In this document: in pieces, positions 44,015 to 52,380 of the stretch
Position numbering within the stretch: the first letter of the stretch is position 1
How the letters are laid out: the number at the start of each line of letters is the position of its first letter
NCBI GenBank assembly: GCA_000403475.2
Contig: KE159797.1
Span: forward strand, 437,144 to 501,143
Length of the DNA: 64,000 nucleotides
Source: Lachnospiraceae bacterium MD308
GTDB lineage: Bacteria; Bacillota; Clostridia; Lachnospirales; Lachnospiraceae
Direction of reading: 5' to 3'
Translations under genes and position numbers: made by a program
Notes under the pieces: generated by a model
Database searches by the model: none
What the model was told of the DNA's origin: nothing
Seen by the model: the letters and a program-made list of their open reading frames with translations, nothing else

Positions 44015-45412
44015 TTATCTCACCGCACCGTGTACGCTTTTTCCAAAACAGTCCAGCGCCGCCTCCTTGATCATCTCCGAGAGGGACGGATGTGCCACGA
44101 TCAATCGCTGCCACTCCTTAACTGTCATCCCCTCTTTTACCGAAAGTGCGGCAAATGCCAGAAGTTCCGGCGCTCCTTCTCCGACAATCTGTACGCCGAT
44201 TGTCCTCTCACTCTCCCGGTCCATGACCACCTGCACAAGCCCCGTTGCCCCTTCTGCCAGCGCCATTCCATTTCCTGAATAGGAAAATTCACCTCTGACT
44301 GCATCGATTCCTTTATCTTCTGCCTCTGACAGCGTAAGTCCTGTTGCCCCGTAAGGCGGCATCGTATAGATGCACCGCGGCATCACCGGCACGCCGCTCC
44401 TTTTACCGGGAAGCGGCATCTCCTCCTTGCCGACAATATGCGCGATTGCCGCCTCTCCTTCCGCGTATGCGGCGTGGGCGAGCTGATACCCTCCGATGGC
44501 ATCCCCGATTGCATAGATGTGGGGTACGCTTGTCTGCATATGTTCGTCTACCCGGATTTCTTTTTTCCCGGTAAGTGCAAGGCCAAGCTTTTTTACATCA
44601 ATTCCCTGGTATACGGCCTTCCGGCCCGCCGCCAGGATGACTGTATCCCCATAGAGCTCCTCCGGCTTTTCTCCTTCGAAAAATACTCTCCGGCTCTGCC
44701 CGGCCTTCTCGATCACTTTGACTTTGCATCCGGTACATATTCTGATACCCCGCTTTACAAGCTCCTTTTTCAGATAAGCAATCATCCGCTCATCCTCCGC
44801 CGGGAACAGCTCCGGCATCGCCTCTAACACCGTCACCTCAGAACCGTAGGAGCAATATGCGCTTGCAAGTTCCATACCAATCACGCCGCCGCCGATGATC
44901 ACCAGACGCCGCGGCACGCGTTCAAGTGCCAATGCCTGCGTGCTGTTGATGGTATACTCCGCCCCGGGGATGGGGATGGACATGCTTTTAGAGCCTGTCG
45001 CTATGATAATGTCCTCCGCCTCATAGACTTGCCCTTCGCACTCTGCCTTCCCGGCTTCTGTCAAAGAGGCAAAACTATGAATAACTCTTACCCCATTGGC
45101 CTTCAAAAGATAAGCCACTCCGCCGGTAAGTTTCTTTATCACTTCTTCTCTTCCCTTCTGAATCTTCTTAAAGCTGAACATTCCCGGCTCCCGGAATATC
45201 TCTTTGTCCGTCAGCGCTCTGACCTTCTCAAGAGCCGCCGCCTTATCCAGAAGATATTTTGCAGGAATACAGCCTTCATTCAGGCAGGTGCCGCCGATGG
45301 CGCCGCCCTCAAACAGCAGCACCGACAGCCCTTCCTTGGCGGCGGCTATGGCCGCACTATAACCGCCCGGGCCGCCGCCAATCACGATCAAGTCATATCT
45401 GTTTTTTTCCAT
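44015..45412 (-). CDS. lpdA: dihydrolipoyl dehydrogenase (E3)
   Basis: 465 residues. FAD-binding GGGPGGYSAAIAA near 12-24, redox disulfide GGTCLNEGCIPAK with Cys43 and Cys48, NAD-binding IIGGGVIGMELASAY near 173-187, and C-terminal HPSLSEMIKEAALD with the active-site His-Glu pair. Reoxidises the dihydrolipoyl group on E2 and reduces NAD+. The spacing and strand place it after the E2 gene in the cluster. GGATAGAAG is a weak ribosome binding site. Confidence 0.94.
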   Translation of the reverse strand: MEKNRYDLIVIGGGPGGYSAAIAAAKEGLSVLLFEGGAIGGTCLNEGCIPAKYLLDKAAALEKVRALTDKEIFREPGMFSFKKIQKGREEVIKKLTGGVAYLLKANGVRVIHSFASLTEAGKAECEGQVYEAEDIIIATGSKSMSIPIPGAEYTINSTQALALERVPRRLVIIGGGVIGMELASAYCSYGSEVTVLEAMPELFPAEDERMIAYLKKELVKRGIRICTGCKVKVIEKAGQSRRVFFEGEKPEELYGDTVILAAGRKAVYQGIDVKKLGLALTGKKEIRVDEHMQTSVPHIYAIGDAIGGYQLAHAAYAEGEAAIAHIVGKEEMPLPGKRSGVPVMPRCIYTMPPYGATGLTLSEAEDKGIDAVRGEFSYSGNGMALAEGATGLVQVVMDRESERTIGVQIVGEGAPELLAFAALSVKEGMTVKEWQRLIVAHPSLSEMIKEAALDCFGKSVHGAVR

Positions 45413-45458
45413 CTTCTATCCCACCTTTTTGTCCCTTATCTCAACCAGGCGTCTTCAT

Positions 45459-46679
45459 CTACACTAACGCCAGCGCCGGATTCTCCGTTATTTTCTTTAA
45501 CTCTGCCAGGAATCTGGCAGCGTACGCACCGTCAATAACCCGGTGGTCAAAGCTTCCGGTCACCTTCATCACCGGCACACTTTTCCACGTTCCTTCCGCG
45601 AAAACTGCCTTTTCTTCCATGGCTCCCACCGCCAGAATACAGACCTGGGGCGGATTGATAATGGCAGTAAACTGTGTAACCGGATACATGCCGAGATTAG
45701 AAAGGGTTATGGTTCCTTTGGACATCTCTTCTCCGGAAAGCTTCCCGGCTCTCGCCTTTTTTACCATTTCCCTGCTGCACTCGGATATCCTAGAAATGCT
45801 CTTTTCCTGTACCTTATGTACTACCGGAACCAAAAGCCCTCCCTCCACGGACACCGCAAGCCCGATATTGACGTCTCTGTGCAGGATGATTTCCGATTCC
45901 CCGCAGGAGGCATTCACGTAAGGGTAGCTGCAAAGCGCAGACGCTATGCATTTGAACAGAATATCATTGTAGGATACTTTTTTGTCATCTCCCGCCGAGT
46001 TAATCAGCTTCCGGAAAGCAATGCACTGCGTCATGTCTATCTCCACCGTCGCGGCAAATACTGGGATGTTCTGCACACTCTCCAACATCCGCCGCGCAAT
46101 AATCCTGCGCATATTGGTAAATGGTACCGTAATCGGTCTGCGCGAAGCAACGCCTTCCAAATACGTTTCTACATCCTGCCGTTTCAGCACACTCTTTCCC
46201 GCCGCCTCCGCTACATCGTTCAGAGAAATGTGGTTCTTCTTTGCCAGAAGCTTTGCATTCGGCATAGCTTTTATCCCGTCCGGCTCCATCCCGCCCGAAC
46301 CGGCGTCTCCATATTGTGAACGATCTGCCGCGCCGTCCCGGAGATTCTTTCTCCTCCTTGGCATGGTCTTGTCAATGGGCTGGTATTCTTCCTCCTCGGC
46401 CTGCACGTTTTCATCCTGGCGCAAAGCCTCTTCCCTGTCATTCTCATCCCCGATAAGGGCGATAACTTCTCCCGCCGGAATCCGGTCGCCCTCTTTCGCA
46501 AGCAGCGCAAGAACCGTCCCCTTTGCATAGCTCTCCACCGTGAGAGTTGCTTTATCCGTCTCTATCTCAAGAAGCGCATCTCCCCGCTTCACCTTATCGC
46601 CGCACTTTACCAGCCACGTACCCACTACCGAGACATCCGTCGTCTGGCCTCCCGCCGGCATCCTTATCTCCTTTGTCAT
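45459..46679 (-). CDS. 2-oxoacid/acetoin dehydrogenase E2 (dihydrolipoamide acyltransferase)
   Basis: 406 residues. One N-terminal lipoyl domain with the lipoylated lysine K43 in EIETDKATLTVES, a linker rich in Asp/Glu/Arg, a peripheral subunit-binding domain (AMPNAKLLAKKNHISLNDV near 140-160), and the acyltransferase domain ending in FDHRVIDGAYAARFL, with the catalytic His379 and Asp383. It moves the acyl group from lipoyl to CoA and forms the core of the complex. Flanked by the aldolase-like gene upstream and lpdA downstream. A single lipoyl domain is common in acetoin dehydrogenase and clostridial complexes. Confidence 0.93.
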   Translation of the reverse strand: MTKEIRMPAGGQTTDVSVVGTWLVKCGDKVKRGDALLEIETDKATLTVESYAKGTVLALLAKEGDRIPAGEVIALIGDENDREEALRQDENVQAEEEEYQPIDKTMPRRRKNLRDGAADRSQYGDAGSGGMEPDGIKAMPNAKLLAKKNHISLNDVAEAAGKSVLKRQDVETYLEGVASRRPITVPFTNMRRIIARRMLESVQNIPVFAATVEIDMTQCIAFRKLINSAGDDKKVSYNDILFKCIASALCSYPYVNASCGESEIILHRDVNIGLAVSVEGGLLVPVVHKVQEKSISRISECSREMVKKARAGKLSGEEMSKGTITLSNLGMYPVTQFTAIINPPQVCILAVGAMEEKAVFAEGTWKSVPVMKVTGSFDHRVIDGAYAARFLAELKKITENPALALV

Positions 46680-46691
46680 ATCCCTACCACC

Positions 46692-47606
46692 TTAAAATGC
46701 TTTGTTTTCCCCATTCATCGCGCGAATCATCTCCTCCACATAACGGATGACCGCCTCCTGCTCTAAGACCAGAAGGTCTTTGTCTGCTCCGCGCCCTAAC
46801 ACGTCATTGGGGTCCATCCAATCAACCTCGTGCTCCGCCATATAACGCTTCAATGTATTCAATACTGCCCGTTTCATACCTGTCCCGAAATTCACCTTCG
46901 CAACTCCCATGGCCGCCGCCTTCCCGAGATCCTCCCTGGCAATGCTTGTACCGCCATGCAGGACAAGGGGGATATCGATTGTCTCAGCCAATGCTTTCAG
47001 TGCATCGTAATTAATCGTCACCATCCCGTCCTCTTTCAGATGACAGTTGCCGACCGAGACTGCTACCGTGTCGATTCCTGTCTCCTTTACAAACGCCGCG
47101 CATATCTTAGGGTCTGTGTCCTCGCCGTCATGAAGCTTTCCGGCTGCCGAGTTATAGAGGGGGAGTTCACCCACTTCTCCTTCCACTGCCGCACCGTTTT
47201 CATGAGCCCTCTGTGCAATCCGCTTCTGAATCCTGGTCAGTTCGTCCAACGGAATCTCCTCTGAGGAGAATACCGGGGCGTACATAACCATATCAAAACC
47301 GCTCTCCGCCGCTTTTATAACCATCTCTTCATCGTCTGATTCGTTAAGCAGCAGCGCCACCGGCACCTTCGCTTCCCCGGCAATCTGTGAGAGCATGGCG
47401 TAATAGACGGCAAGGCTCTCTTTATACTTTCTCTTCGGTTCTCCTATATAGGTTCCGCATATACCGATAATCACCGGGGAATTTACATTTTCAGCGGCCC
47501 GAACGACCGCAAGAGTAGATTCCAGGTTCCAGCTCTCAAAATAACCTACCGCGTATTTATGCTCCAACGCATGCTCCATTAACATTTTTACTGATACTCT
47601 GCCCAT
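46692..47606 (-). CDS. class II fructose-bisphosphate aldolase-like protein with altered active site
   Basis: 304 residues with the FbaA/GatY/KbaY fold: AVGYFESWNLESTLAVVRAAE (near 19-39), VEGEVGELPL (near 141-150), VAVSVGNCHLK (His189) and VLHGGTSIAREDL (His217). It lacks two usual residues: HLDHG, carrying the catalytic Asp and first zinc His, is replaced by LLNES (86-90, N88 and E89 in their places). The other two zinc histidines (189, 217) and the phosphate-binding loop (KVNFGTGMK) remain. It may use another metal ligand set, another reaction, or be an inactive relative. The position between E1beta and E2 genes indicates a pathway role. Start ATG with GGAGAAAACAG upstream. Confidence 0.85.
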   Translation of the reverse strand: MGRVSVKMLMEHALEHKYAVGYFESWNLESTLAVVRAAENVNSPVIIGICGTYIGEPKRKYKESLAVYYAMLSQIAGEAKVPVALLLNESDDEEMVIKAAESGFDMVMYAPVFSSEEIPLDELTRIQKRIAQRAHENGAAVEGEVGELPLYNSAAGKLHDGEDTDPKICAAFVKETGIDTVAVSVGNCHLKEDGMVTINYDALKALAETIDIPLVLHGGTSIAREDLGKAAAMGVAKVNFGTGMKRAVLNTLKRYMAEHEVDWMDPNDVLGRGADKDLLVLEQEAVIRYVEEMIRAMNGENKAF

Positions 47607-47663
47607 CTGTTTTCTCCTTTATCCTTTTTCTTTTTCAGCATCCGGCTGCCTTTACTGCCTCCC

Positions 47664-48677
47664 TTAAAATGCCGCCAGCTCCCTCGCCGCCTCTTTAATC
47701 CTGTCCACAGACGGAATCACAAAGCTTTCCATCGGCGCTGCAAACGGAATCGGCGTATCGTATGCCGCCACAATCTTTACCGGCCCGTCCAGGTCAAAGA
47801 TACAGTGCTCTGCAAAATGTGCCGCAACCTGTGCTCCCCATCCTCCATTGTACGTATCTTCGTGGACAATCATGAGCTTGCCTGTCTTTTTCACCGACTT
47901 TTCCACCGTCTCATAATCGAAAGGCACAAGGCTTCTCGGGTCGATCACCTCGCAGCTTATCCCTTCACTCTCCAACGCCCTGGCTGCCTCCTGCGCCCGG
48001 TAACTCATCAGAAGGTTGGCTACAATCGTCACGTCCTTCCCTTCTTTTCGGACTGCCGCCCTGCCGAATTCTATCGTATACTCTTCCTCCGGCACTTCCC
48101 CGGAAGTCCTGATGGCGTCCTTTTCTTTTCTCGAACCGCCATACAGAAGCTTATGCTCGAACACAAGCACCGGATTATCGTCACGGATAGCCTGCTTCAT
48201 CATTCCCCTGGCGTCATAGGGCGTGGACGGGCAAATCACCTTCAGCCCCGGCACATGGATAAAATAACTCTCTAAGCTCTGAGCGTGCTGCGCCCCCCGG
48301 TTGGTTGCCCCGCAAGGTGCGCGCATGACCATGGGAATATGCACCTTTCCTCCGGACATATAGCACATCTTCGCCGCCTGATTCACCAACTGGTCCATCA
48401 TGCAGAACAAAAAATCCCCGTATTGAAGGTCTGCCACCGGGCGCATCCCCGTCATTCCCGCCCCCACGCACACTCCCGCAATCAGTATCTCCGCAATGGG
48501 CGTATTGATCACCCGCTCCGGGCCAAATTCATCTATGAGCCCTTTGGTTACGGTGAAAGCACCTCCCATACCTCCCTTTATGTCCACATCCTCACCGAGA
48601 CAAAACACCGTCTCATCCCGTCTCATTTCCTCCTGTATCGCCAGCTTTAAAGCATCTGCAACCGATATCTCAGCCAT
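47664..48677 (-). CDS. 2-oxoacid/acetoin dehydrogenase E1 beta subunit
   Basis: 337 residues of the pyrimidine-binding (Transket_pyr) and C-terminal transketolase domains. CLGEDVDIKGGMGGAF near 26-41, NTPIAEILIAGVCVGAGM near 59-76 with the catalytic Glu, and the tail VIDPRSLVPFDYETVEKS. It completes the TPP active site with the alpha subunit. The ATG overlaps the alpha-subunit stop by one base (TAATG), so the two are tightly coupled. Sequence character is AcoB-like, fitting acetoin or a similar alpha-hydroxyketone as well as a 2-oxo acid. Confidence 0.93.
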   Translation of the reverse strand: MAEISVADALKLAIQEEMRRDETVFCLGEDVDIKGGMGGAFTVTKGLIDEFGPERVINTPIAEILIAGVCVGAGMTGMRPVADLQYGDFLFCMMDQLVNQAAKMCYMSGGKVHIPMVMRAPCGATNRGAQHAQSLESYFIHVPGLKVICPSTPYDARGMMKQAIRDDNPVLVFEHKLLYGGSRKEKDAIRTSGEVPEEEYTIEFGRAAVRKEGKDVTIVANLLMSYRAQEAARALESEGISCEVIDPRSLVPFDYETVEKSVKKTGKLMIVHEDTYNGGWGAQVAAHFAEHCIFDLDGPVKIVAAYDTPIPFAAPMESFVIPSVDRIKEAARELAAF

Positions 48678-49660
48678 TATAATGTACCCCCTTTCCAGTA
48701 TACGTCCTCAAGCGCGGATTCCGGCTCTGGCTCCTTACTGTTCTTTGCGTATTCCACTTCCGCATCTATTTCCCTGGTAATCTCGTCCTCAATCTTTTCC
48801 AGCTCTTCTTTGGCGGCTACATTCTCGTCCAGCAGCCGTTTCCTGAACGTATACACCGGATCTCTGGCAAACCATTCCTGTTCCTCCTTATCCGGCCGGT
48901 ATCCGCAGGCGTCATTTCTGGAATGTCCGCCGATGCGGTATGTCTTAAGCTCTAAAACGGTCGGCCCCCCTCCTTTTCTTGCCCGCTCGATTGCCCGTGT
49001 GCCGGCCTCATTTACTGCAAGTACATCGTTGCCGTCTACTACCTCCGCCGGGATTTTGTAAGCGCTCCCCCGGTCAGCCGCCACATTCTCAAGGCTGCAG
49101 GTAAGCTTGATGGAAGTGGTAGCAGAATACAGATTATTCTCGCATACATAGACTACCGGAAGCTTCCAGACCGCCGCCGCATTGAGCGCTTCATGAAATG
49201 CCCCCTCATTGCTGGCGCCGTCCCCAAAAAAGCACACTGCCACATTGTCTGTCTTCATCATCTTACACCTTAACGCCACACCTGCCGCAATCGGGAGATT
49301 GCCGCCCACGATTGCGTTCGCCGTGACCGCCCCAACCGATATATCACCCGTATGCATCGCCCCGCCTTTTCCTTTGCAGCAGCCTTCCGCCTTTCCAAAC
49401 ATCTCACACATCATGGAGCGCAGCGATACCCCCTTTGCAAGGTCATGTCCTGCCGGCCTGTGAGTCGTCAGGATATAGTCCTCTCTGCGCAGGTCGTAGA
49501 GCATCCCGACCGCACACGCCTCCTGGCCGTGGGACTGGTGGATAGTCCCCGGCATGATTCCCTCCAGAAACAGATAATAAATCGTCTCCTCATACTGCCG
49601 AATCTGGTACATCTTTCTGTACATCCCGACAGCCCGCTCTTTTTCAGGCATCTTGATCAT
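48677..49660 (-). CDS. 2-oxoacid/acetoin dehydrogenase E1 alpha subunit
   Basis: 327 residues. The TPP motif GDGASNEGAFHEALN (146-160) through CENN (about 173-176) is complete. HQSHGQEACAVG near 41-52 and GGAMHTGDISVG near 99-110 contain the conserved E1 residues. The chain is shorter than mitochondrial E1 alpha and resembles AcoA. First gene of the cluster: good ribosome binding site (AAAAGGAGAG) and a promoter about 60-90 bases upstream. With E1 beta, E2 and E3 it oxidatively transfers an acyl group from its substrate to CoA. Confidence 0.93.
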   Translation of the reverse strand: MIKMPEKERAVGMYRKMYQIRQYEETIYYLFLEGIMPGTIHQSHGQEACAVGMLYDLRREDYILTTHRPAGHDLAKGVSLRSMMCEMFGKAEGCCKGKGGAMHTGDISVGAVTANAIVGGNLPIAAGVALRCKMMKTDNVAVCFFGDGASNEGAFHEALNAAAVWKLPVVYVCENNLYSATTSIKLTCSLENVAADRGSAYKIPAEVVDGNDVLAVNEAGTRAIERARKGGGPTVLELKTYRIGGHSRNDACGYRPDKEEQEWFARDPVYTFRKRLLDENVAAKEELEKIEDEITREIDAEVEYAKNSKEPEPESALEDVYWKGGTL

Positions 49661-49718
49661 AATTTTTCTCTCCTTTTGTCCGCTTAAAGGTACTGTTTGT
49701 GTTAAATTCTATGTGATA

Positions 49719-49747
49719 ATTATATTGATAAAAAGTTTTCTATTCAA
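49719..49747 (-). promoter_or_regulatory. promoter of the dehydrogenase-complex cluster
   Basis: On the minus strand TTGAAT (49747-49742), 17 bases, TATAAT (49724-49719), a perfect -10, about 60 bases upstream of the E1 alpha start at 49660. Confidence 0.75.
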
Positions 49748-49800
49748 CATTTTTGCCCTTTATATATGTTTATTTTAAAACATATTCACTCATTTTTTGT

Positions 49801-49836
49801 TTGATTTACAACATCATTTGCAATAAAGTATTGCAA
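49801..49836. promoter_or_regulatory. DeoR-gene promoter overlapped by an inverted-repeat operator
   Basis: TTGCAAT (49818-49824) and ATTGCAA (49830-49836) form a perfect 7-bp inverted repeat with a 5-base spacer. It covers the -10 (TAAAGT, 49824-49829) of a plus-strand promoter whose -35 is TTGATT (49801-49806), 17 bases apart. This fits repression of its own gene by the DeoR protein. The operator lies about 70 bases upstream of the divergent -35, so the same site may act on both directions. Confidence 0.55.
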
Positions 49837-49902
49837 AAGGCCAAAAGGCATTTTAAAATAATACCAGTGTAAGAAATTTTTTAATACCGGAGGAATATTC
49901 TG

Positions 49903-50673
49903 ATGAAAAAAGAACGTCATGCAAGAATCATAGAACTGTTGGAAAACCAGATGATCTGTACGCCGAAGGAACTTTCAGAGACGCTTAAGTGCAGCGAGAT
50001 GACCATCCGCAGAGATTTGAACGAACTTGAACAAATGCAGCTCATCCACCGCAAACACGGATGCGCTTTTCTTATGAAGGAAGCGAAGCCCAATTATTTT
50101 CATGAACAGATTGACGAGCAGCAATATGAGAAGGAGGCAATCGCAAAAGCAGCCCTGAGATTCGTCCACCCCTACAGCGTGCTCTGCATAGATTCCGGAA
50201 CTACCGCCCATACGGTCTCCCGGTTTTTACCTGACAATATCCCTCTGTCCGTCATCACCTCCAACCTCGTAACAGCAATAGAACTGTCCAACAAAGAAAA
50301 TATCCAGACATACCTGACCGGCGGCATGCTCTATCACCGCACAAAATCCATCATGACGGACTCCCGTGAAACACTGGTTCAGCATCACGCCGATGTGGCA
50401 TTTATCTCAGCCAGGGCATTCCGCATCCCCGGCGGCGCCTTCGAGCACTCCTATCCGCTGGTGGAGACAAAGCGGGCGCTTGTCTCTATAGCTAAAAAAG
50501 TCGTTCTCCTGATCGACCATACAAAATGCGAGCATGTCTCCCTGTGCAATTCCATCCCACTGAATCAGATAGACGTAATCATTACAGACAATAAGACATC
50601 CCCGGAGGTTCTTGCCAAAGCAGCAGCTTTAAAAAAAGAAGTAATTGTTGTAGACCCGGAAGCCACCGAATAA
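49903..50673 (+). CDS. DeoR-family transcriptional regulator
   Basis: 256 residues. N-terminal DeoR helix-turn-helix (MKKERHARIIELLE, then CTPKELSETLKCSEMTIRRDLNELE), followed by the DeoRC sugar-phosphate sensor domain, with LCIDSGTTAHTVSRFLPDN near 96-114 and SVITSNLVTAIELSN. The sensor usually binds a phosphorylated sugar, which fits a cluster containing a kinase and an aldolase-like protein. Divergent from the E1 alpha gene across a 240-base region holding promoters on both strands and an inverted repeat. AGGAGGAAT precedes the ATG. Confidence 0.92.
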   Translation: MKKERHARIIELLENQMICTPKELSETLKCSEMTIRRDLNELEQMQLIHRKHGCAFLMKEAKPNYFHEQIDEQQYEKEAIAKAALRFVHPYSVLCIDSGTTAHTVSRFLPDNIPLSVITSNLVTAIELSNKENIQTYLTGGMLYHRTKSIMTDSRETLVQHHADVAFISARAFRIPGGAFEHSYPLVETKRALVSIAKKVVLLIDHTKCEHVSLCNSIPLNQIDVIITDNKTSPEVLAKAAALKKEVIVVDPEATE

Positions 50674-50679
50674 AAAAGC

Positions 50680-50724
50680 ACCGCTCTTTTAACCTGTCAC
50701 TGTTAAAAGAGCGGTCTTTTGTTT
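50680..50724. terminator. bidirectional terminator between deoR-type gene and sdaAA
   Basis: A perfect 14-bp stem, ACCGCTCTTTTAAC (50680-50693) with GTTAAAAGAGCGGT (50702-50715), followed by CTTTTGTTT on the plus strand and an A-run before it that gives T residues on the minus strand. It serves two convergent genes. Confidence 0.9.
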
Positions 50725-51594
50725 CTATGTATTAAGCTCCTCAGATACTTCCTGGCCTCTCGGACTCATGGCAACACCGCCAAGTGCTGTCTCACGGAGG
50801 GTCACATCCATCTTGTCCCCCACTTCCTTCATGGCATCGATGACCTGATCTACCGGAATCTGACTTATTATGCCTGCCAGAGACATATCAGCCGCAGAAA
50901 GCGCGTTGACCGCACCTACCACATTTCTCTTCACACAGGGAACCTCTACCAGACCGGCTACCGGGTCACATACAAGTCCCATCAGATTCTTAAGCGCCAT
51001 AGCGCAGGCATGACCAAGCTGTCTTGCATCCCCGCCCCTGACATGGCAGATTGCCGCTGCCGCCATACCGGAGCCGGAGCCAATCTCTGCCTGGCATCCG
51101 CCGGAGGCACCTGCAAGATAGGCACGATTGGCGATAATCTGCCCAACGCCTGCCGCCACATACATCGCTTCGATCATCTTCTCCTCAGACACCTCATACT
51201 CGCGGTAATAGGTGACAAGCACTGCCGGAAGCACGCCGCACGCCCCGGCTGTCGGAGCCGCAACGATCCTCTTCATGCAGGCATTGTTACAGCCCATCTT
51301 CAGCGCGTTGGAAATCACCTTTGCAAGAAATTCACCGCAAAGCGGCTGTCCGGACTTACGGTACGCGTCCATCTTCGCCCCCTCGGTTCCTACAAGGCCG
51401 CTTCTTGACATCAGATCAGGCTCATAAGCATCAAGGCCGTCCAACATCGCCTGCCACATATATTTCATCTGGTTCCAGGAATCCTCCTCACTCACACCTC
51501 TTTCGTGAGCGTCCTCTAACTGTATGGCTTTCCAGAATTCAATGCTGTCCTTTTCGCATCTTTCATAAGCCTCTTCCATTGATTGATATGACAT
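50725..51594 (-). CDS. sdaAA: L-serine dehydratase, alpha subunit
   Basis: 289 residues of the iron-sulfur serine dehydratase alpha chain. Conserved cysteines for the [4Fe-4S] cluster lie in GCNNACMKRIVAAPTAGACG (near 118-137), VCDPVAGLVEVPCVKRN (near 211-227) and nearby. GGCQAEIGSGSGMAAAA is also diagnostic. With the beta chain it deaminates L-serine to pyruvate and ammonium; the cluster makes it oxygen-sensitive, as expected in an anaerobe. It is 20 bases downstream of the beta-chain gene, with GGAGG upstream. Confidence 0.95.
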   Translation of the reverse strand: MSYQSMEEAYERCEKDSIEFWKAIQLEDAHERGVSEEDSWNQMKYMWQAMLDGLDAYEPDLMSRSGLVGTEGAKMDAYRKSGQPLCGEFLAKVISNALKMGCNNACMKRIVAAPTAGACGVLPAVLVTYYREYEVSEEKMIEAMYVAAGVGQIIANRAYLAGASGGCQAEIGSGSGMAAAAICHVRGGDARQLGHACAMALKNLMGLVCDPVAGLVEVPCVKRNVVGAVNALSAADMSLAGIISQIPVDQVIDAMKEVGDKMDVTLRETALGGVAMSPRGQEVSEELNT

Positions 51595-51614
51595 ACTCTT
51601 TATCCTCCATGAAT

Positions 51615-52277
51615 TTAGTTCGCGCTCAGGAATTTCACTCGGATAATTCCCGGTTTGCCTACAAGATTATCGATTACTTCCTGCGGAATGACCTCGTCTA
51701 TCTCAACGACCATAACCGCAATCCCGCCCTTTTTATCCCGGAAAAGCTGCATCGTCGCTATGTTGATCTGGGCATCGCTGAGCGCCACAGATACGTCCTT
51801 CACCCGTCCCGGCTCATCTACATTGCGGATAATAAGCGTATTGCTCTCACCGCTGAAATTCACATCGATTCCGTCCAGCTTGCAGACCTTGATTCTTCCT
51901 CCGCCGATTGAGTATGCCTGAACCCACATAGAAGGGATACCTTCTGCTTCCATGTAAATACGCGCAGTATTGGGATGTGCTTCCTTGAAGTCCTTATTCT
52001 CAATCACAAATTCCATGCCCTCATCCTTCGCAACATTGAAGCTGTCCGGAATGCGCATGTCATCCGGCTTCATCCCCAAAAGCCCGCCGATCAATGCTTT
52101 ATCTGTTCCGTGTCCCTTTCCGGTAGCCGCAAATGAACCGTGAAGATAAACTTTCGCTTTTTCCGGCTGTCTTCCAAAAAGCTGTCTGGCAATGAGACCG
52201 ATCCGGGCTGCCCCTGCCGTGTGAGAACTAGACGGCCCAACCATAACAGGCCCTAAAATGTCAAATATGTTTCCCAT
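51615..52277 (-). CDS. sdaAB: L-serine dehydratase, beta subunit
   Basis: 220 residues. The N-terminal serine dehydratase beta domain shows LGPVMVGPSSSHTAGAARIG near 8-27, and a C-terminal ACT domain (about 148-220), TLIIRNVDEPGRVKDVSVAL, is probably an allosteric serine-binding site. It forms the complete enzyme with the alpha chain. First gene of the two-gene operon, preceded by GAGAGGGTAAAAAG. Pyruvate formed here can enter fermentation. Confidence 0.95.
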   Translation of the reverse strand: MGNIFDILGPVMVGPSSSHTAGAARIGLIARQLFGRQPEKAKVYLHGSFAATGKGHGTDKALIGGLLGMKPDDMRIPDSFNVAKDEGMEFVIENKDFKEAHPNTARIYMEAEGIPSMWVQAYSIGGGRIKVCKLDGIDVNFSGESNTLIIRNVDEPGRVKDVSVALSDAQINIATMQLFRDKKGGIAVMVVEIDEVIPQEVIDNLVGKPGIIRVKFLSAN

Positions 52278-52380
52278 CTTTTTACCCTCTCTTTGCTGTA
52301 TTTTGACATATAACTATTGTCCATATTGTACCACATAACCAAGGGTTTTTCCATTATTTCTATATCAAAAGTCAGCCAAC

